Under the pieces are notes generated by a model. The model searched no databases, was not told the DNA's origin, and was given only the letters and a program-made list of their open reading frames with translations. The position numbers and the translations under genes are program-made. 64,000 nt of DNA, taken from NCBI GenBank assembly GCA_024195585.1, contig SWBL01000173.1, forward strand, positions 1 through 64,000, read 5' to 3'. The DNA comes from Aureobasidium sp. EXF-3400. Lineage: Eukaryota; Ascomycota; Dothideomycetes; Dothideales; Saccotheciaceae. This document shows positions 12,235 to 25,100 of this stretch, in pieces (positions within the stretch are counted from its first letter, which is position 1; every line of letters starts with the position of its first letter).

Positions 12235-12783
12235 ATGCCTGGCGGCAAGGGTACGCCAACACCATGTCCACATCGCGTGCCTCGAACCTCTCTTTTACTA
12301 ACGACACTGCCAACCTACAGGAAAGACTGGCGGCAAGACCGGCGGCAAGGCAGGCGATTCCAGCAAGACGCAAAAGTCGCACTCGGCAAAGGCCGGCTTG
12401 CAGGTACGTTCTTCTAGCTGCCAAACCCAATGACGCGTCAAACCCGACTCTTACATCTCAAACAGTTCCCCTGCGGTCGTGTCAAGCGTTTCCTCAAGTC
12501 GCACTCGCAGAACAAGATGCGCGTTGCCGCAAAGGCCGCCGTGTACGTCACTGCCGTCCTCGAATACCTGACTGCCGAAGTCCTCGAGCTTGCCGGCAAC
12601 GCCGCAAAGGATCTCAAGGTCAAGCGCATCACTCCTCGCCACCTTCAGCTCGCCATCCGCGGTGATGAGGAGCTCGACACTCTCATCCGTGCCACCATCG
12701 CCTTTGGTGGTGTGCTTCCATCCATCAACCGCGCTCTGCTGCTCAAGGTCGAACAGAAGAAGGGAAAGAAGGACGTCGCATAG
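12235..12783 (+). CDS. HTZ1: Histone H2A.Z variant
   Basis: Exons 12235-12250, 12321-12403 and 12466-12783 encode 138 aa. The first coding exon is only 16 nt. The N-terminal tail is Gly/Lys rich ([12 protein letters not shown]), the expected acetylated tail. The histone fold starts at [16 protein letters not shown] and contains the H2A.Z-specific stretch [19 protein letters not shown] and the acidic-patch run [10 protein letters not shown]. It replaces H2A in promoter-flanking nucleosomes through the SWR1 complex. Conventional H2A has different residues in these stretches, so the variant call is firm. Confidence 0.97.
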
Positions 12784-13109
12784 ACGTTGAGATGTTGTCT
12801 GTCTGCGTTTTTGGGCTTTGGGATTGATGACTGGCTTTCATGGGTTTCTTTTTTTTTTTGCTGTTTGCTTTCTACACACCTCCTCCCTCTTCTGGGCCAA
12901 GCCTCCTTAGCATCTCAGAGATGCTACAAGGCTCACCCGAATGGTAAGACTTGTCTTGCTGGACTTCTCTTTCTTCACGTTCCACATCTCGGCGCCGGCA
13001 GGAGACCGGGCCTGCAAAACCAAGGAGTGGATGTAGCACTAGTTGCATGGATTCCGAAGTTATTCTTGTTTTTGTTTTCTATACCCTTAATTTTCTTTCA
13101 GATGATTCT
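12784..13109. other. Convergent 3' flanks, H2A.Z and prephenate dehydratase
   Basis: It contains an 11-base T run at 12849-12859 just after the H2A.Z stop and must hold both polyadenylation regions. No gene seen. Confidence 0.5.
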
Positions 13110-14328
13110 TCATTGCTTCTGCTGCAGAGCATTCTCCCAACTGCCTAGCCATCTCCAAGATCTGACGACTTTGTCCAAGCCAGTCAATGTGTCGTCGACT
13201 GCAGCTTGACCCCGTCTACCAGAGAACTCGACAAAAAACATGTAATGCCAGGGTGCCTCACCGCTTGGGCGAGGATTGATGCTAGTCAAATTGATACCCT
13301 GAGTCTTGAAAACAGCCAAAGCATCAGCCAGTGCCCCCGCATCCGTATGAGAAATCGTAAAAGAAAGCAATGACTTGTAAGCCAGAGTATGTTGCTGACT
13401 ATCCTCCTTATCAGGAGAAGGCGACGTGTCCTCCAGGCTTCGTCTGCGGATAATAAAGAAGCGCGTCGCATTATCTTTTTCGTCCTCGATATCGCGGGCC
13501 AGGAAATCTAGACCGGTCATTTGAGCGGCGATACCGCTGCTGATTGCTGCTGTGGTGTTTGTTTCGTCTGCTGCAACTAATTCTGCTGCTCGAGAGGTGG
13601 AGGAGACGTCCTGGCGCTCGACGCCTTTGAGATAACATGACAAAAAGGTCTTGCATTGTCCCCAAGCCTGTGGATGCGAATATAGCTTTTTGATATGAGA
13701 GAGATCCGTCAATGGCGCCGCACGAGAGTTGCTAGGGTTAGGGTTCCCAGGTATAGGCGTAGCATGGCCAGAACTGCTCGGACTTCTCGTTCCCTCTCTC
13801 AATGCCTTAGTCGTTCCAGTAGCATGTGCTTGCCCAGCAGCTGCAGGATGGCCCAGCAAACAGTGATGTACCTCCACATATCGTTCGCCACAAACCACAA
13901 TATCAGGATGTTTTGCACTCTGATCGGCAAACAAGTCCAGGGTGAAAACTACAGATCCATTGGTCGAGTTTTCGAATGGGACGACGCCGAAATTGGCTTT
14001 TCCTGATTGTACTTGGCTGAAGACGTCTTCGATTGTTGTTTGTGGAGAGAAGGTGTAGTTGTCTGAGTCGAAAGCACTTAGTGTTGCCTGTTGTTAAATA
14101 TGAGCCTTGTGCTTTTAGAAGTGGTTATGACTCTTTAGGGTAGAACACTGGATACATCATCTTTCTCCTTCGGGAGCACGGAAAGAAACTCCATACGATA
14201 TCATCCATGTTTAAAAGGTTGCCAGATTATATTTCTAGCTGTAGGAAGCGATCAAGGGTGTCTTATCTTACCTGATGTGTGTACGAGGCTTTTGGGCCCA
14301 GGTAGGCAATCTGCTCGTATGACTCCAT
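13110..14328 (-). CDS. PHA2: Prephenate dehydratase
   Basis: Exons 14272-14328 (19 codons) and 13110-14087, separated by a 184 nt intron, encode 344 aa. The first exon carries AYLGPKASYTHQ, the substrate-binding start of the prephenate dehydratase domain, and the second starts with ATLSAF and contains FENSTNGSV, the other conserved motif. The C-terminal third is an ACT regulatory domain (SLLSFTISHTDAGALADAL to WLGSW). The enzyme decarboxylates and dehydrates prephenate to phenylpyruvate, the committed step to phenylalanine, and the ACT domain suggests feedback inhibition by phenylalanine. A low-complexity Ala/Gly/Thr insert follows LLGHPAAA in the middle. Confidence 0.94.
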
Positions 14329-14669
14329 CTCTGCACGTATGCACTTTTCCAATTCCTCAATTGCTGTCAAATTCAGCAAGGCATACAAAGTAATCTCTAG
14401 GGGTACGAGAAGACAATTGGTATGATGAAAGTGGGTTTGTAGGTATAATTATGATGACTACGCCGAGGTCGGCTTTTGGAAATCCACGTTGGAAGCTTGT
14501 TGCCGTTTCGCGATGATCTTCCCTATCGGCTAGCTCAGGGTCACCAAATTCACAAGTATAGGTAATTACACGAACAGCTTTCATATCATCATGTTGAACT
14601 CCCATTGTATGCTATATAGTATTACAACCATCGATCGTGCATGTGGCCCAGAGGCTTAAGAAAGCAAAA
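14329..14669. other. Intergenic, PHA2 promoter and RPT2 3' flank
   Basis: No gene supported. It links two genes transcribed in the same (minus) direction. Confidence 0.5.
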
Positions 14670-16237
14670 CTACAAGTAGAGACCTTCGGGCTCGCCCTCG
14701 CTCTTGGTCTTGAGCACACTCTCTCTGGCCTGTCTGAAATCGGCCATGTTCACCCTCATTCTGCGCTCTCTCAGCGCCATGAGACCAGCTTCACTGCACA
14801 TGGCACGGATGTCAGCACCCGAGAGGTCATCCTTCTGGTTGATGAACTCTTCAAGGTCAACATCCTCAGCCAGTGACATCTTGGATGTGTGGAGGGTGAA
14901 GATCTTGCGCTTGGTGTTTTCTGTACGCGGCGGTTAGTTATCATCATCATCTTGACGAAATCTCTAGACAGCACTTACGGTCAGGGTTCTCGAAGAGAAT
15001 CTTGCGGTCGATACGACCAGGTCTAATAAGAGCGGGATCCAGCGTGTCGATCTTGTTGGTAGCCATAATGACCTTGACATCACCACGATCATCGAAACCG
15101 TCCAGCTGGTTCAGAAGCTCGAGCATAGTACGTTGGATTTCACGCTCACCACCCGAGGTGGACTCGTAACGCTTGGTACCAACAGCATCAATCTCGTCAA
15201 TGAAGACGATACTGGGGGCATGCTCGGCGGCGGTCTGGAAAAGCTGTCTCACGAGTCTGGGACCGTCACCCAAGTATTTCTGGATCAGTTCACTACCAAC
15301 GATACGCAAGAAGGTGGCGCTGGTTTGGTTTGCGACGGCCTTTGCAAGTAGTGTTTTTCCAGTACCGGGAGCACCGTAAAGGATGACACCCTTTGGTGGC
15401 TTGATACCCATCTCCTCGTACAGCTCGGGGTGGAGTAAGGGCAGCTCGACGGCTTCACGGACTTCTTGAATCTGCTGTTCCAGACCACCAATGTCGGCGT
15501 ATGATTCAGTGGGAGCCTTGTCGAGTTTCATGACCGAGACGAGAGGGTCGGCGTCGTCTGTCAAGACACCGACGACCGAGACGGATTTGTGATGCAGAAG
15601 AACGCTTGCGCCAGGCTCGAGCAAGTCCTTGTCGACAAAGGACATGATGCTGACATAGTATTCGGGACCAGTGGCAGACGAAACAATGGCGTGGTCGTCG
15701 TCGATGAGCTCCTCAAGGTTTCCGACGCCCATGGGGCTGCCTCTCATGTCGTCGACACGGCTTCTCTCGTCGGCGTTGCGGTCCAGGCCATCAGCGTCAG
15801 CGGGAGCGGACGAGGGCTGTTGAGCGGTTGCAGCTCTGGTCTTGCGAAGTCTCTCCTGGTTCTCAACGTATTCCTCCTCTAGTAGCAGATGATCGTGGAT
15901 GCGTTGCATGCGCAGGTATCGGAGCTTGCAGCGGGCGGTAGGGTAGATGTTGGGAAGTTTGGCAGCGGCATTCGGACCGGCCTGCTTTCTCTTCTTGCGG
16001 CCGATGCGAGTGGTAGGCTGTGGCGGGGGCTCGTACTTGGGCTTATCCTTCTGCGGGAGTGTAAGCGGGAGTGATGGGTCTGGTAGATGGAGGCGAGGGT
16101 ACCTTAGCATTCTTCTTGTCCTTGTCGTCGCCTCCCTGACCGGGAGGACCACCTCCAAGGCCAGACTGGTTCGCACCCTGTGTGATGGTCAGTACGATGA
16201 AAAGACGAGATGCACAGCAAGACGGAGACGTACCATG
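14670..16237 (-). CDS. RPT2: 26S proteasome regulatory ATPase Rpt2
   Basis: Four exons (16235-16237, 16103-16177, 14979-16050, 14670-14920) encode 466 aa. The first coding exon is just the ATG, followed by GTACGT. The N-terminus [10 protein letters not shown] fits an N-myristoylation signal, as known for Rpt2. Visible further on are a coiled coil (about 70-105), an OB-type domain, Walker A GAPGTGKT (252-259), Walker B with VFIDEID, the second region of homology around RPGRIDRKI, and the C-terminal AAA lid. The end EGLYL is the Rpt2 tail that docks into the 20S alpha ring to open the gate (HbYX-type). It sits head-to-head with UBC1. Confidence 0.97.
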
Positions 16238-16730
16238 ATTGATGGCGGGTGTGGCTACAGTGGCTAGAGGACGGCGCAGAGGAGATTGTTTCTTGGGTCG
16301 GGTTGTTCAGCTGGACGAGCAGCGGGATGGACGGAGCGATGTGTTGTCGAGAAGAGTGCTCTGGATGGCGGCGTGATGGATGTCAGGCGAGGTGATGGCG
16401 ACGGGAGCTGCAGACAGACGCTCCGTTGATTGTGTCGGCGAGCGATGATGCACCTGGTCAAAGCTTAATCTGCTGTAACCATCTCAAGTACCACTAACTC
16501 CGACTTCGAAGACTCTCTGTCCTCGCCCTCGATCCAAGATACGCACTACTGCAATACATCTGAACAACCGCCTCTTCGTACCCGCCACTCTCACTCCCTC
16601 GCCTCTCGTCCCAACCCGGTCTATATACACGCTCGAATCCGTCCTTCACTCGGCTCCGGACTCGGACTATACACTCCCGATTCCGATCAAACCACTCCCT
16701 CTCTGTGCCTACCCTACCATACCCATAGCC
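16238..16730. promoter_or_regulatory. Shared upstream region of RPT2 and UBC1
   Basis: A 493-base divergent intergenic region. The UBC1 side is strongly C/T rich (16540-16725). I did not find the yeast proteasome element GGTGGCAAA in either orientation. Whether it works as a bidirectional promoter is inference. Confidence 0.45.
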
Positions 16731-17631
16731 ATGGCGGCGAACAGGAACCGCCGCCTGGCAAAGGAAATCCAGGATGTCCAGAAAGACTCGCACTCGGGCG
16801 TCTCGCTCGAGCCGCTGAACAAGGCCCAAACCGGCTCCGATACTCTCGATGACTTGACACATTTCAAGGGCGTCTTTCGCGGCCCGCCCGATACTCCCTA
16901 CCACGGTGCCACTTATCACGTCGACATTAAGATTCCAAACGACTACCCTTTCCAGCCACCCGTCATGAAGTTCACCACAAAGATCTGGCACCCAAACATC
17001 TCGAGTGTTACAGTCCGTCTAACCACCGTTCCTGCCCGACTTCCTCTTGCTAACATGTTCGTCTTCAGGGTGCCATCTGCCTCGATACGCTAGGCTCAGC
17101 CTGGTCCCCTGTCCTCACCCTCAAGTCCGCTCTCATTTCTCTGCAATCACTACTATCCTCTCCCGAACCAAAAGATCCCCAAGACGCAGAGGTCGCTCGC
17201 ATGCTCATCACAAATCCCAAAGAGTTTGAACACGTCGCCCGTGAATGGGCAATCAAATACGCCGGTGCTCCTCGGGGTGCCCCCGGCTCCGAAGGCACCG
17301 GTGCAGAGGGAAGTGGAGGTGTAACCGAAGAGACACTCAAGAACAAGGAAGAGCAGAAACGGGACAAGGCAGAAGCTGCAAAAATCGCTCAGTATGTCTG
17401 CCCTTTGCACCACCTTCATCACAAAATAAATTCTTTGCTAACCAACGTGGCTACAGGTATCACGGATACAACAAATCCCTAGTCGATCGCTTCTCCGCCA
17501 TGGGCTTCGACGTCCCAACCGTAGTGGCCGCCTTCGAATTCACTGGTATCGACAAGAACGACGGCGAGGACTACGAACTCGAGGAAGAGTACATGGGTGA
17601 CATTACCGCAAGGCTATTTGGCGAGGCGTGA
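16731..17631 (+). CDS. UBC1: Ubiquitin-conjugating enzyme E2 with C-terminal UBA domain
   Basis: Exons 16731-17012, 17069-17391 and 17457-17631 encode 259 aa. The UBC fold spans about 1-155 with HPNISS and the catalytic cysteine C98 in GAICLDTL, which is restored only by splicing intron 1. A charged linker ([19 protein letters not shown]) leads to a UBA domain at about 215-255 ([19 protein letters not shown]). This arrangement is that of yeast Ubc1 and human UBE2K, which build K48-linked ubiquitin chains. An Ala/Gly-rich insert ([18 protein letters not shown]) lies between fold and linker. Confidence 0.96.
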
Positions 17632-18005
17632 TTCTGCCTTTTTGCCATCACCCCTTACATTTCTATTCCCGCTTTCCATTCAACTTAAGCATGTCATCTG
17701 TGAAAAACGAAAAGAAAAAGCAGATTACGCGAAACACGACATTATGATGCTTTGTACTACTCATTTATTTCCAAGCGATCGAGTACGGCTTTTGGCTCAT
17801 TCATTCAAGGCGGCTGATAGGCTTGCTTTTCCCATCCCATCCACTATCAAATAGGTACATATTCCTTTACAAATAGCAGATGAATATTCAGCATACCTTC
17901 ACATTTTTTGTTTGCTGCACACATTGATTTGGCAAGAGAGGGTTCTGGTGGCCCCGTTAATGTACATCGTTAATGGATGCTGTCTAGCAAGACTTTACGG
18001 TGGTG
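17632..18005. other. Convergent 3' flanks, UBC1 and striatin
   Basis: No gene supported; only the two 3' untranslated regions are expected here. Confidence 0.5.
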
Positions 18006-20548
18006 CTATCGCGCAAACACCTTGACTACACCGTCACCTCCTGCACTGACGACATATCTCCCGTCCTGACTCCACACTACGCTGCAAACACCTTCGCCCC
18101 TCATGGGTCGGTGCGACGTAATGTCTTGCGTGCATTGTCTCTTCTCAAGCGACCAGAATCGGATCGATGCATCGTGTCCAGCTGAAACAGCCTCTCTACC
18201 GTCCTTGGATAAAGACAGTGACGAGATGGCCGAAGGATGTGCGAGCATCGTGTATGTGCATTGTCCTATTATCAATTAGTAAAGAATCCCTGAGCTTTCA
18301 TCAAAGGTAAGACTTACCGCTGTTTGCATCGAAGAATCTGATGTATCGGTCCTCGTGACCACTGACAATCACGCCCTCGACACCTTGTGCTGAGCCCGTC
18401 GGTCCGGCGCCCACGGATTCTTCTTGGTCCGCTCTATCCATGTACGACGATCCCGTTTCCAGGCCGAGCGATGCACTGCTAGTGGCAACTACGGCATTGA
18501 TGCTTGTAGCCAAGGTTCCGTCATACGTCTCATTACTCGCCATTCCAATGATTTCCTCACCAGTCCGTGTATCGAAGATAAGTACGCTCGAATCCGTGTA
18601 TGAAACGACAAAGTTCTCGCCTGATGGGCTGAGAGGAGAGATGCAGGTAGGTGAAACCCCTGGAACAGACTCGCGCTGGATGCTGTGAACAAGCGTGTAA
18701 TGGAATGGCGTACTTGTAGCCACGTTGGGCTGAGGAGAGCTGGGATGGTTGCTGCCAGATGTGACGGAGTGACGACGGCTACCGCCACGTCGTGAACCTG
18801 CTTGCGGAGATACCAATTGTGGAGGAGCACTGACAGACCAGATTTTGACTGTGCCGTCTGCAGAACCGGTGGCAAGCAGGATACGATCGGGTCCACCGAA
18901 GTTCGAGCTCTGGGAACCAAAGACGGACGAAACAGTTCCAGGTAGGAGGCAAACGGTCCAGACAGCGTCCGTGTGGCCTTCCAGAGTAGCCTTAGGATCG
19001 ACTCGCCCACGTTCCCAGACACGTACCGTTGCGTCTTGACCACCGGAGAAAATCCAGCCATCTCCCGACACACGACCTCCTGTCGAGAAGCTGGTCGAAG
19101 GGCATGCTGCGAGAGAAGTAACTACACCCTCGTGACCACGGTGGGTAAAGTAACAAGCAATATCCAGATCATTGTTTGCGTTGTTCTGGAAGTTGGTGTA
19201 GCTAGCGGGTATGATCCAGCGTTTTATGGTACCATCGTCGCCAGCAGTGCAAATTTCGGGCTCAGACGGGCTGCCGCCGCCAGTGAAAATGACGGAGCGT
19301 ACAACATCAAGATGACCGCGGAGAGCAAATTTGACCTTGAACTGAGTCGGATCCGTCTTTGCGGTAAGCTCGGAGCCACTATCGTGAAGATCGTGAGAGC
19401 CGGAGCTTCTTCTCCTGGCCATTCCTTGCGAGCCTGACGATCTGCGACGACCCGAACCAGTACGCGGAGGGGATCTTGAAGGAGGGTTTGCAGCACTAGG
19501 GAACAAGTCCGTGTCGGGTCTTCGGGGAGGCTGGGGCAATTCAGTAGGAGGTTGTTCGGGCAGAGGTTGTTGGTCGTCAAAGTTCCAGCCATCGGCCGAG
19601 GAGTCCTGGGTGACGATGGAGCGAGGAGCGGCATCTGGAGCGGAAGCGACAGGGCGACCATATGAATCGTAGGAATGGGTGACTTGCTCTACGGGCTCGT
19701 CCAGTGGTACGAATTGAGACTGCGGAGGCTGAGGTAAAGTATGGGTAGGAGGTTGTGCAGGGGGCATGGACAGAGCGAGGTGACGCTTTTGGTCCTCGGC
19801 GGAGAGATTGACCGGAGGCTGCAGCTGTACATGAGAAGATGGAGGGTAGGATCTTCCGGCACGACGCAAGTAGAGCTCATCGAGCGAGACTGGAGGATCA
19901 GGTAGGCCGGTGTATGAAGCTGAAGGGTTCTGCATGGACACATGAGGCGGCGGAGGGTGCGGCGGAGGACTAAGCAGATATTGGACTTCGTGGAGGCATC
20001 GGTCTAGGAACTTCTTGGACTTGTCTCTGTACTGCTGCTTATCAGGAGTAGTGTCGAGGAATGAGTTGTGCACGTCGTGGGATGCTATGGACGACAGGTC
20101 AGTTGGTCGGCCGTGTGCGACTTGAGTGGATATGGACTGACGTCTGGCAGAGTGCGAAGCAGCAACGTCTGGTTGTAGGGGCGCATTGGGGTCGCTGCCC
20201 TTCTTCCTCCGCTCCTGCTTGAGGGCGCTTTCAAGCATGCGGACCTGTCGTTCGAGCTGCTCGTTGATTCTCTTTGCATGGCGAGACTCGCCCTCATGCT
20301 TTGCGATCTTGGCCTTCATCTCGGCGCGTTCAATGTCCCATGCGTTCCGGGCTCGCTCGTGGTTGTGCCATTCGATCTGGAGGAAGCGCATAACGCCTGG
20401 GTTGCTAGCGTCAGCCAGCAGGTTGCCAAAGACGTCGGTCAAACATACCCTGCAACGTGTATTCGGCACCCTGGGGTCCATGGTGGTCGTTCGCTTGAGC
20501 GACATTGGCGGCGTTGTTCAGCATGCCGCCCGTTTGTTGGTATGCCAT
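18006..20548 (-). CDS. STRN: Striatin family WD40 scaffold (STRIPAK)
   Basis: Exons 20449-20548, 18318-20396 and 18006-18265 encode 812 aa. The N-terminus carries the striatin signature: a caveolin-binding-like [15 protein letters not shown], then a coiled coil at about 45-100 ([20 protein letters not shown]) ending in the basic [14 protein letters not shown] Pro/Gln/Ser-rich middle follows. From about 480 to the end there are at least six WD40 repeats (for example [36 protein letters not shown]). Striatin is the PP2A regulatory scaffold of STRIPAK, needed in filamentous fungi for hyphal fusion and fruiting. Intron 1 restores TLQ-GVMRF. Confidence 0.95.
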
Positions 20549-21042
20549 GGCGGCCGGTCTCGTGCTGCCTCGAGCGCGCGCTCTCGTCGTCGCTCTCTCC
20601 TGCTCTGTCGGGGATGGTGCTTTTTAGGACGTCTGGAGCATTGGCGAGTTGCTGGTGTTGCCTGGCGTTTGCCCGTGTTGGCTCAGCTCGGGGCAGACGA
20701 GTCGTCGGTGGTGCAATGTAACATGCATAGGTGGACGACCCAGAGCACCCAAGACCACGCACGTCCACACACTTTCATCGGCTAAACTCGAGAGCTCTCC
20801 GCAGCCATCATAATCACGCCCCTTTATTTTTAATTGCTTTCGACTTTGATGCTTCCACCAGATAACAAAACATCATAATCTTTTATTAGTCGTTTGCTGT
20901 TTCCACTGCCAGATAACAGAATGTGGTAGTGTTTTGGCCATTTGCGCTGTGCTATGACAAAAGCACCCGACGCTTCCACTTTTCTATCTAGACGTACATG
21001 CATGCACATAAGTATACCATACGCGTGCTCGAGCTGATCTCT
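20549..21042. other. Intergenic, striatin promoter and PHO88 3' flank
   Basis: A/T-rich centre with two near-copies of a CCAGATAACA segment (about 20860 and 20912). No gene supported. Confidence 0.45.
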
Positions 21043-21731
21043 CTAATCTTGCTTGGCACCACCGCGGCCACTAGCCTCTGCGGCTTCGATGCTTTTCTTG
21101 TCGGTCTTGATATCACCGCCGGCACCGCCCATGAGACCGCCAGAGGCCTTCCAGGGTCTCTTGAGTTCGCCAACTGCAGGCTGTCCGAACAAGTGAACCT
21201 TGACCAAGTTGCCCTCGAAGGCGCCCTTGAGGGGGATGATGGACTGGATGAGGAGAGGGTTGGTGTACTGGAAGTAGAGGTGCATGACGGCCATCATGCC
21301 GACACCCATGACCTGGCTCTTGAACAAGCCACGGAGCTGCTGAGCGTCGTATGCGTGCACAGTGGTGGTGACGGGCTTGGGCTCCTCGGTCGATCCCATG
21401 GGTGCGGGCTCAACGTACTTGATGACGGTGAGATCTGTCATTTCAGTTAGCTTTATGCTTCTTCTTGCTGCCGCGCGACTCGATCACTACTGACCCTTCT
21501 TCTTGTTGATCTGTGCCTGTACGTAGAGGTAGATGCCGGCAATGACAAGGTTGGACACGATGTAGAGTGCGCGAACTGCCATCAGGACGTTGGGGTCTTC
21601 GAAGGCCACCTTCTTGGAAACCTGCATCATGAACCTGCCTCCTAGTCAATTTTTGCGTCCAGTCCATTTCCAAGAGTGTCGCGTGCGTACAGGATGATGA
21701 CCAAGTTGGTCACTTGAGGATTAAGAGCCAT
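21043..21731 (-). CDS. PHO88: ER membrane protein Pho88/Snd3
   Basis: Exons 21691-21731, 21495-21634 and 21043-21434 encode 190 aa. The start is MALNPQVTNLVIIL, and intron 1 joins VIIL to FMMQVSKKVAFEDPNVL, the conserved Pho88 core. Two hydrophobic segments lie near 8-25 and 37-55, and a third near 105-125 (SQVMGVGMMAVMHLYFQY). Family members are ER proteins first linked to phosphate uptake and later shown to act in SRP-independent (SND) protein targeting. The last 40 residues are Gly/Lys rich. An earlier AG acceptor in intron 1 would break the motif, so the later one was chosen. Confidence 0.94.
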
Positions 21732-22126
21732 TTTGACGGGTTGTTGCTGTGTTGCGATGTGACAAACGGACGAGGATCGAGTGATGGAGAGCTGGGGAAG
21801 AAAGAGCGACCGCGGGATTCCTTATGAACACGTCGGCGACAGCCGCGACCGCCGCTTGAACTGTAGCGGGGCTGGACCCTAAGCAATTTCGCCTTGGCCC
21901 GCCCGCATCCTAACTTCTTCTAAGCACTTCTATCTCGGACTATCTGCCTCCCTTTCCAAGGCTCCCTATATCGCGCATTTTCACATTATCAACTTCGGTT
22001 TGAACATGCTTGCCATGGATACTATCATATCTCACTATAGCGACCCTGCAAACTTCTCACCCTTTTTCCCCAGCCATCTTCTTGGTATATGGGTATCCTC
22101 TACCACATAGAACAACTCCTGCAACT
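21732..22126. other. Intergenic, PHO88 promoter and trehalase 3' flank
   Basis: The right end is C/T rich (21920-22085). No gene supported. Confidence 0.5.
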
Positions 22127-25100
22127 TTACAGCAAGCTCACAACCATCACGATACCAGTGAATAGCCACAAGAGTCCCGATCCACTAACGGACTTGAAGC
22201 CTGTGTTTGATGCAAGAAGTGACGGAGAACTTGGAGTTCTCGTGGCCGTAATCGAAGCGGTTGCCAGCGAGCTTACCGATCCTCTTGTTGAGCTCGGAGT
22301 AACAATGATGGTGGTCGCATTTGAAGATGTTCCGTTAGAGCTGACACCGCTTCCAACCACACTTGTACCATTGGCGCCCAATAAATTGAACTCGGCTACT
22401 GTAGCGCCCAGCTGGTCTCCTGTTGCTAGACAGCCACTGATCTCGAGTGTGACATACTGCCCTGACCAAATAGGAGCTGAGAACCTGAAGTACGACATAT
22501 TACCGGTATACTCCTGGACGACATCGTTGGTAGCAGCATTGTACGGCATCGAGATGGCGATGTCAGAGAACACTGCCGTTTGGATATCAGTGAGACTGCC
22601 GTTTGACCCGCTCGTGGAGTTGTAGACGAGCACGCGGGCTGCTGTCGGTGGACGGCTTCCCCAGTCAAACGATACACCCGTCAATGGCTGGTAATCCACG
22701 TTCTGCATATCGACAGTCAAACTTGCGGGCTGGCGGTTTCTGGGTTGCCAACGAGTACTGGCAGCTCCATCAACGGCTGCCAAAGGGAACTGGCCTGGTT
22801 GATACTCTTCTTCTGAAGTGACCGGCAAGCATTGGACCAGGTTTCCAGGCGTGGTGAGATTGTCGAAGTATACACGATTCTCGATCGTCACCGTTTGTCC
22901 CATGGCTATGCTGATATTACGGCCTTCTTCGAGGGAAAAGCCGATGGTGATTGGCATCGACTGATTTGCATAGATGTCACTACTGTTTGGTGGCAGATAG
23001 GTGGACACGTCCATTCGGGTCAAATTGGTGTGAGTGTAGTTCATGGTGGCCTTGATTCCTGCTCCGCCAAAGATGACGGTGCGCAGGCTGACATAAGGGA
23101 TCTGAGGTGGTAGAGCTGGCTGAAGGATAAGTTGATCCTCTACCACTCGAGCACCGAGCCATCCCATTGGGCCAACCTGATGCCAACCACCAGCTCCAGT
23201 CATGAAAGGGAATGCTGGATTCGTGCCGCCATTGAGAGTGAAGTTGTCGACTTGCTGTTCGGAGAATTGATACCAAGGCGCACGGGTATATGCTTTGAAT
23301 CCGTTTAATGCGTATGTAAACGAAGAACAGCCAGACGGAGAGAGTGCATTAGCGGAGATTGAGTAAAGACTGTAAGTCATTGCAGGTCCATCTGGAGATT
23401 GCTTTACAGCATACTATTTTCCATTAGTATGTTTTTGAGACATGTATTCATCCAGGTACTCACGTAGTCAAGCGAGGTAAGCTTATCTTCTCTGGTGTAA
23501 TTCTCAGAGCTGTAATCCAAGGGATAGTTGATCAAGTCGACATCATCTTGCTTGATCACAGCCGTGTTGTTTGCTCCAAGGAATTCTGTCAAGATTCCAG
23601 ACGGTGCAAAGGGCAATGCAACATTTCCTGCAATCAGCGACCAGTTGGCTTCAACGTTCACTGAGAATTCTTCAGAGTATCCCTGGGTCCATTCGATGAT
23701 CTTTGCGACCGAGGCAAGCGTATAAGCTCCGTCGGGGACCTGGTTTGCGTACTCTGTGTCATTGTTAGCTCGATGATACGTACGTGTGTCGGCTTGTACT
23801 TACCATCTGGATCGGTTAGATTAGCGATTGAATATCCATCGACTGTCTGGTTGTATTTAACCAACTCGGAGAACATCTGCACAATCGCATCATTGACAGG
23901 GACGGCTTGATTTCTAAACCAGCTGTCATCTCCAGTGACTCTCCAGTAAAGCAGGTTGTTCAGGAAGATGTCACTGTTCAGATGGTATTGGTAATCAACA
24001 CAAGGTCCAGTACCGGTACAGTTACCATAGCGGCCACTTGTCCAAGGATAGATTATAGCTTCGCTAGAGAAGTCATTCTCCTCGGCGTTGATCGCTGCTT
24101 GTGGTGACAGCATCACGCGGTATTTGGGGATTTGAGCCGCATATTTGGGATGCGAAACGGAAACTCCTGGTGACATGAAGATATCGGCATCCCAAAAGAT
24201 CAATCCAGCATAGGAATCTGAGCCAAGTCCTCCCACGCTGATAGACCAGTGGTTCAAGTCACCTCCATCCTCAGGGAGAAGATTTTGAAGCAGATAGTGA
24301 GCATTGGCCTTCGAGATAATTTGCATATCGACTACATCCTGATCGTCTGGAAGAGAACCATCAGGGAGGGTGTAATCGTCGACCATATCGTCTGTAAGAA
24401 TATCGGCCCATGCTTGTGCGCTGCCCTTGAACAATTCGTCAAAGCCAGTCTGAGAAGCTTGCAAGGATGCGTCTTGAGCAACAGCCTCTGGATCGCTGAA
24501 GCCGTCAGAAGAAGCAATACCGATGTACTTAGTGATGGTGACAGCAGCACCAGCATTCAATGCTATGTTCCAGGATTGTCCGATAGTACTATCGTTCGAA
24601 GGGAGGTAGAAGCTAGAAGAGGCGTTTGTGCGAGACGCAACATTCATACCTGGGCCTTCTACAGTGGAGAAAATCCAGGCAGTGATGTTTCCCAGCCAGT
24701 GCGGTGATACTGCAGAGTATATCGTGGTGGAGTTGTCGAGTGTACCCGTCGAATGAGGATCGGATCGAACGGCACCTCTTCCGTCGATCAGATCTGTGAT
24801 AGTAGCATTGATTGAAGAAGAGGATGTCACGGAGAGTCGGACTGCAGCGACATTGGGCTGGGAGCGATCCATGAACATCTCATAGGAGACAGATAAACGA
24901 GAGTTTGCGCTTGGAGTCCAGGTGTAGTTCCATGTCTGAAGTCCGTTCTTCAAGGATCTGGTAGACTTGAAGTCTGAGATGGTGGAACTGTCTACCGACG
25001 CATTCAAGATGGCGCCATCGACTTCTAGAATGAGGTTCGGCCAGTTGGGGATACCAGCAATCACACTCTCTCCACCCTTCAAGAGCAGTTCGGGGAAATT

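Noticed and set aside
16494..16991. 165-codon minus-strand frame overlapping the UBC1 start
   Set aside because: Antisense to the conserved UBC fold and its C/T-rich leader.
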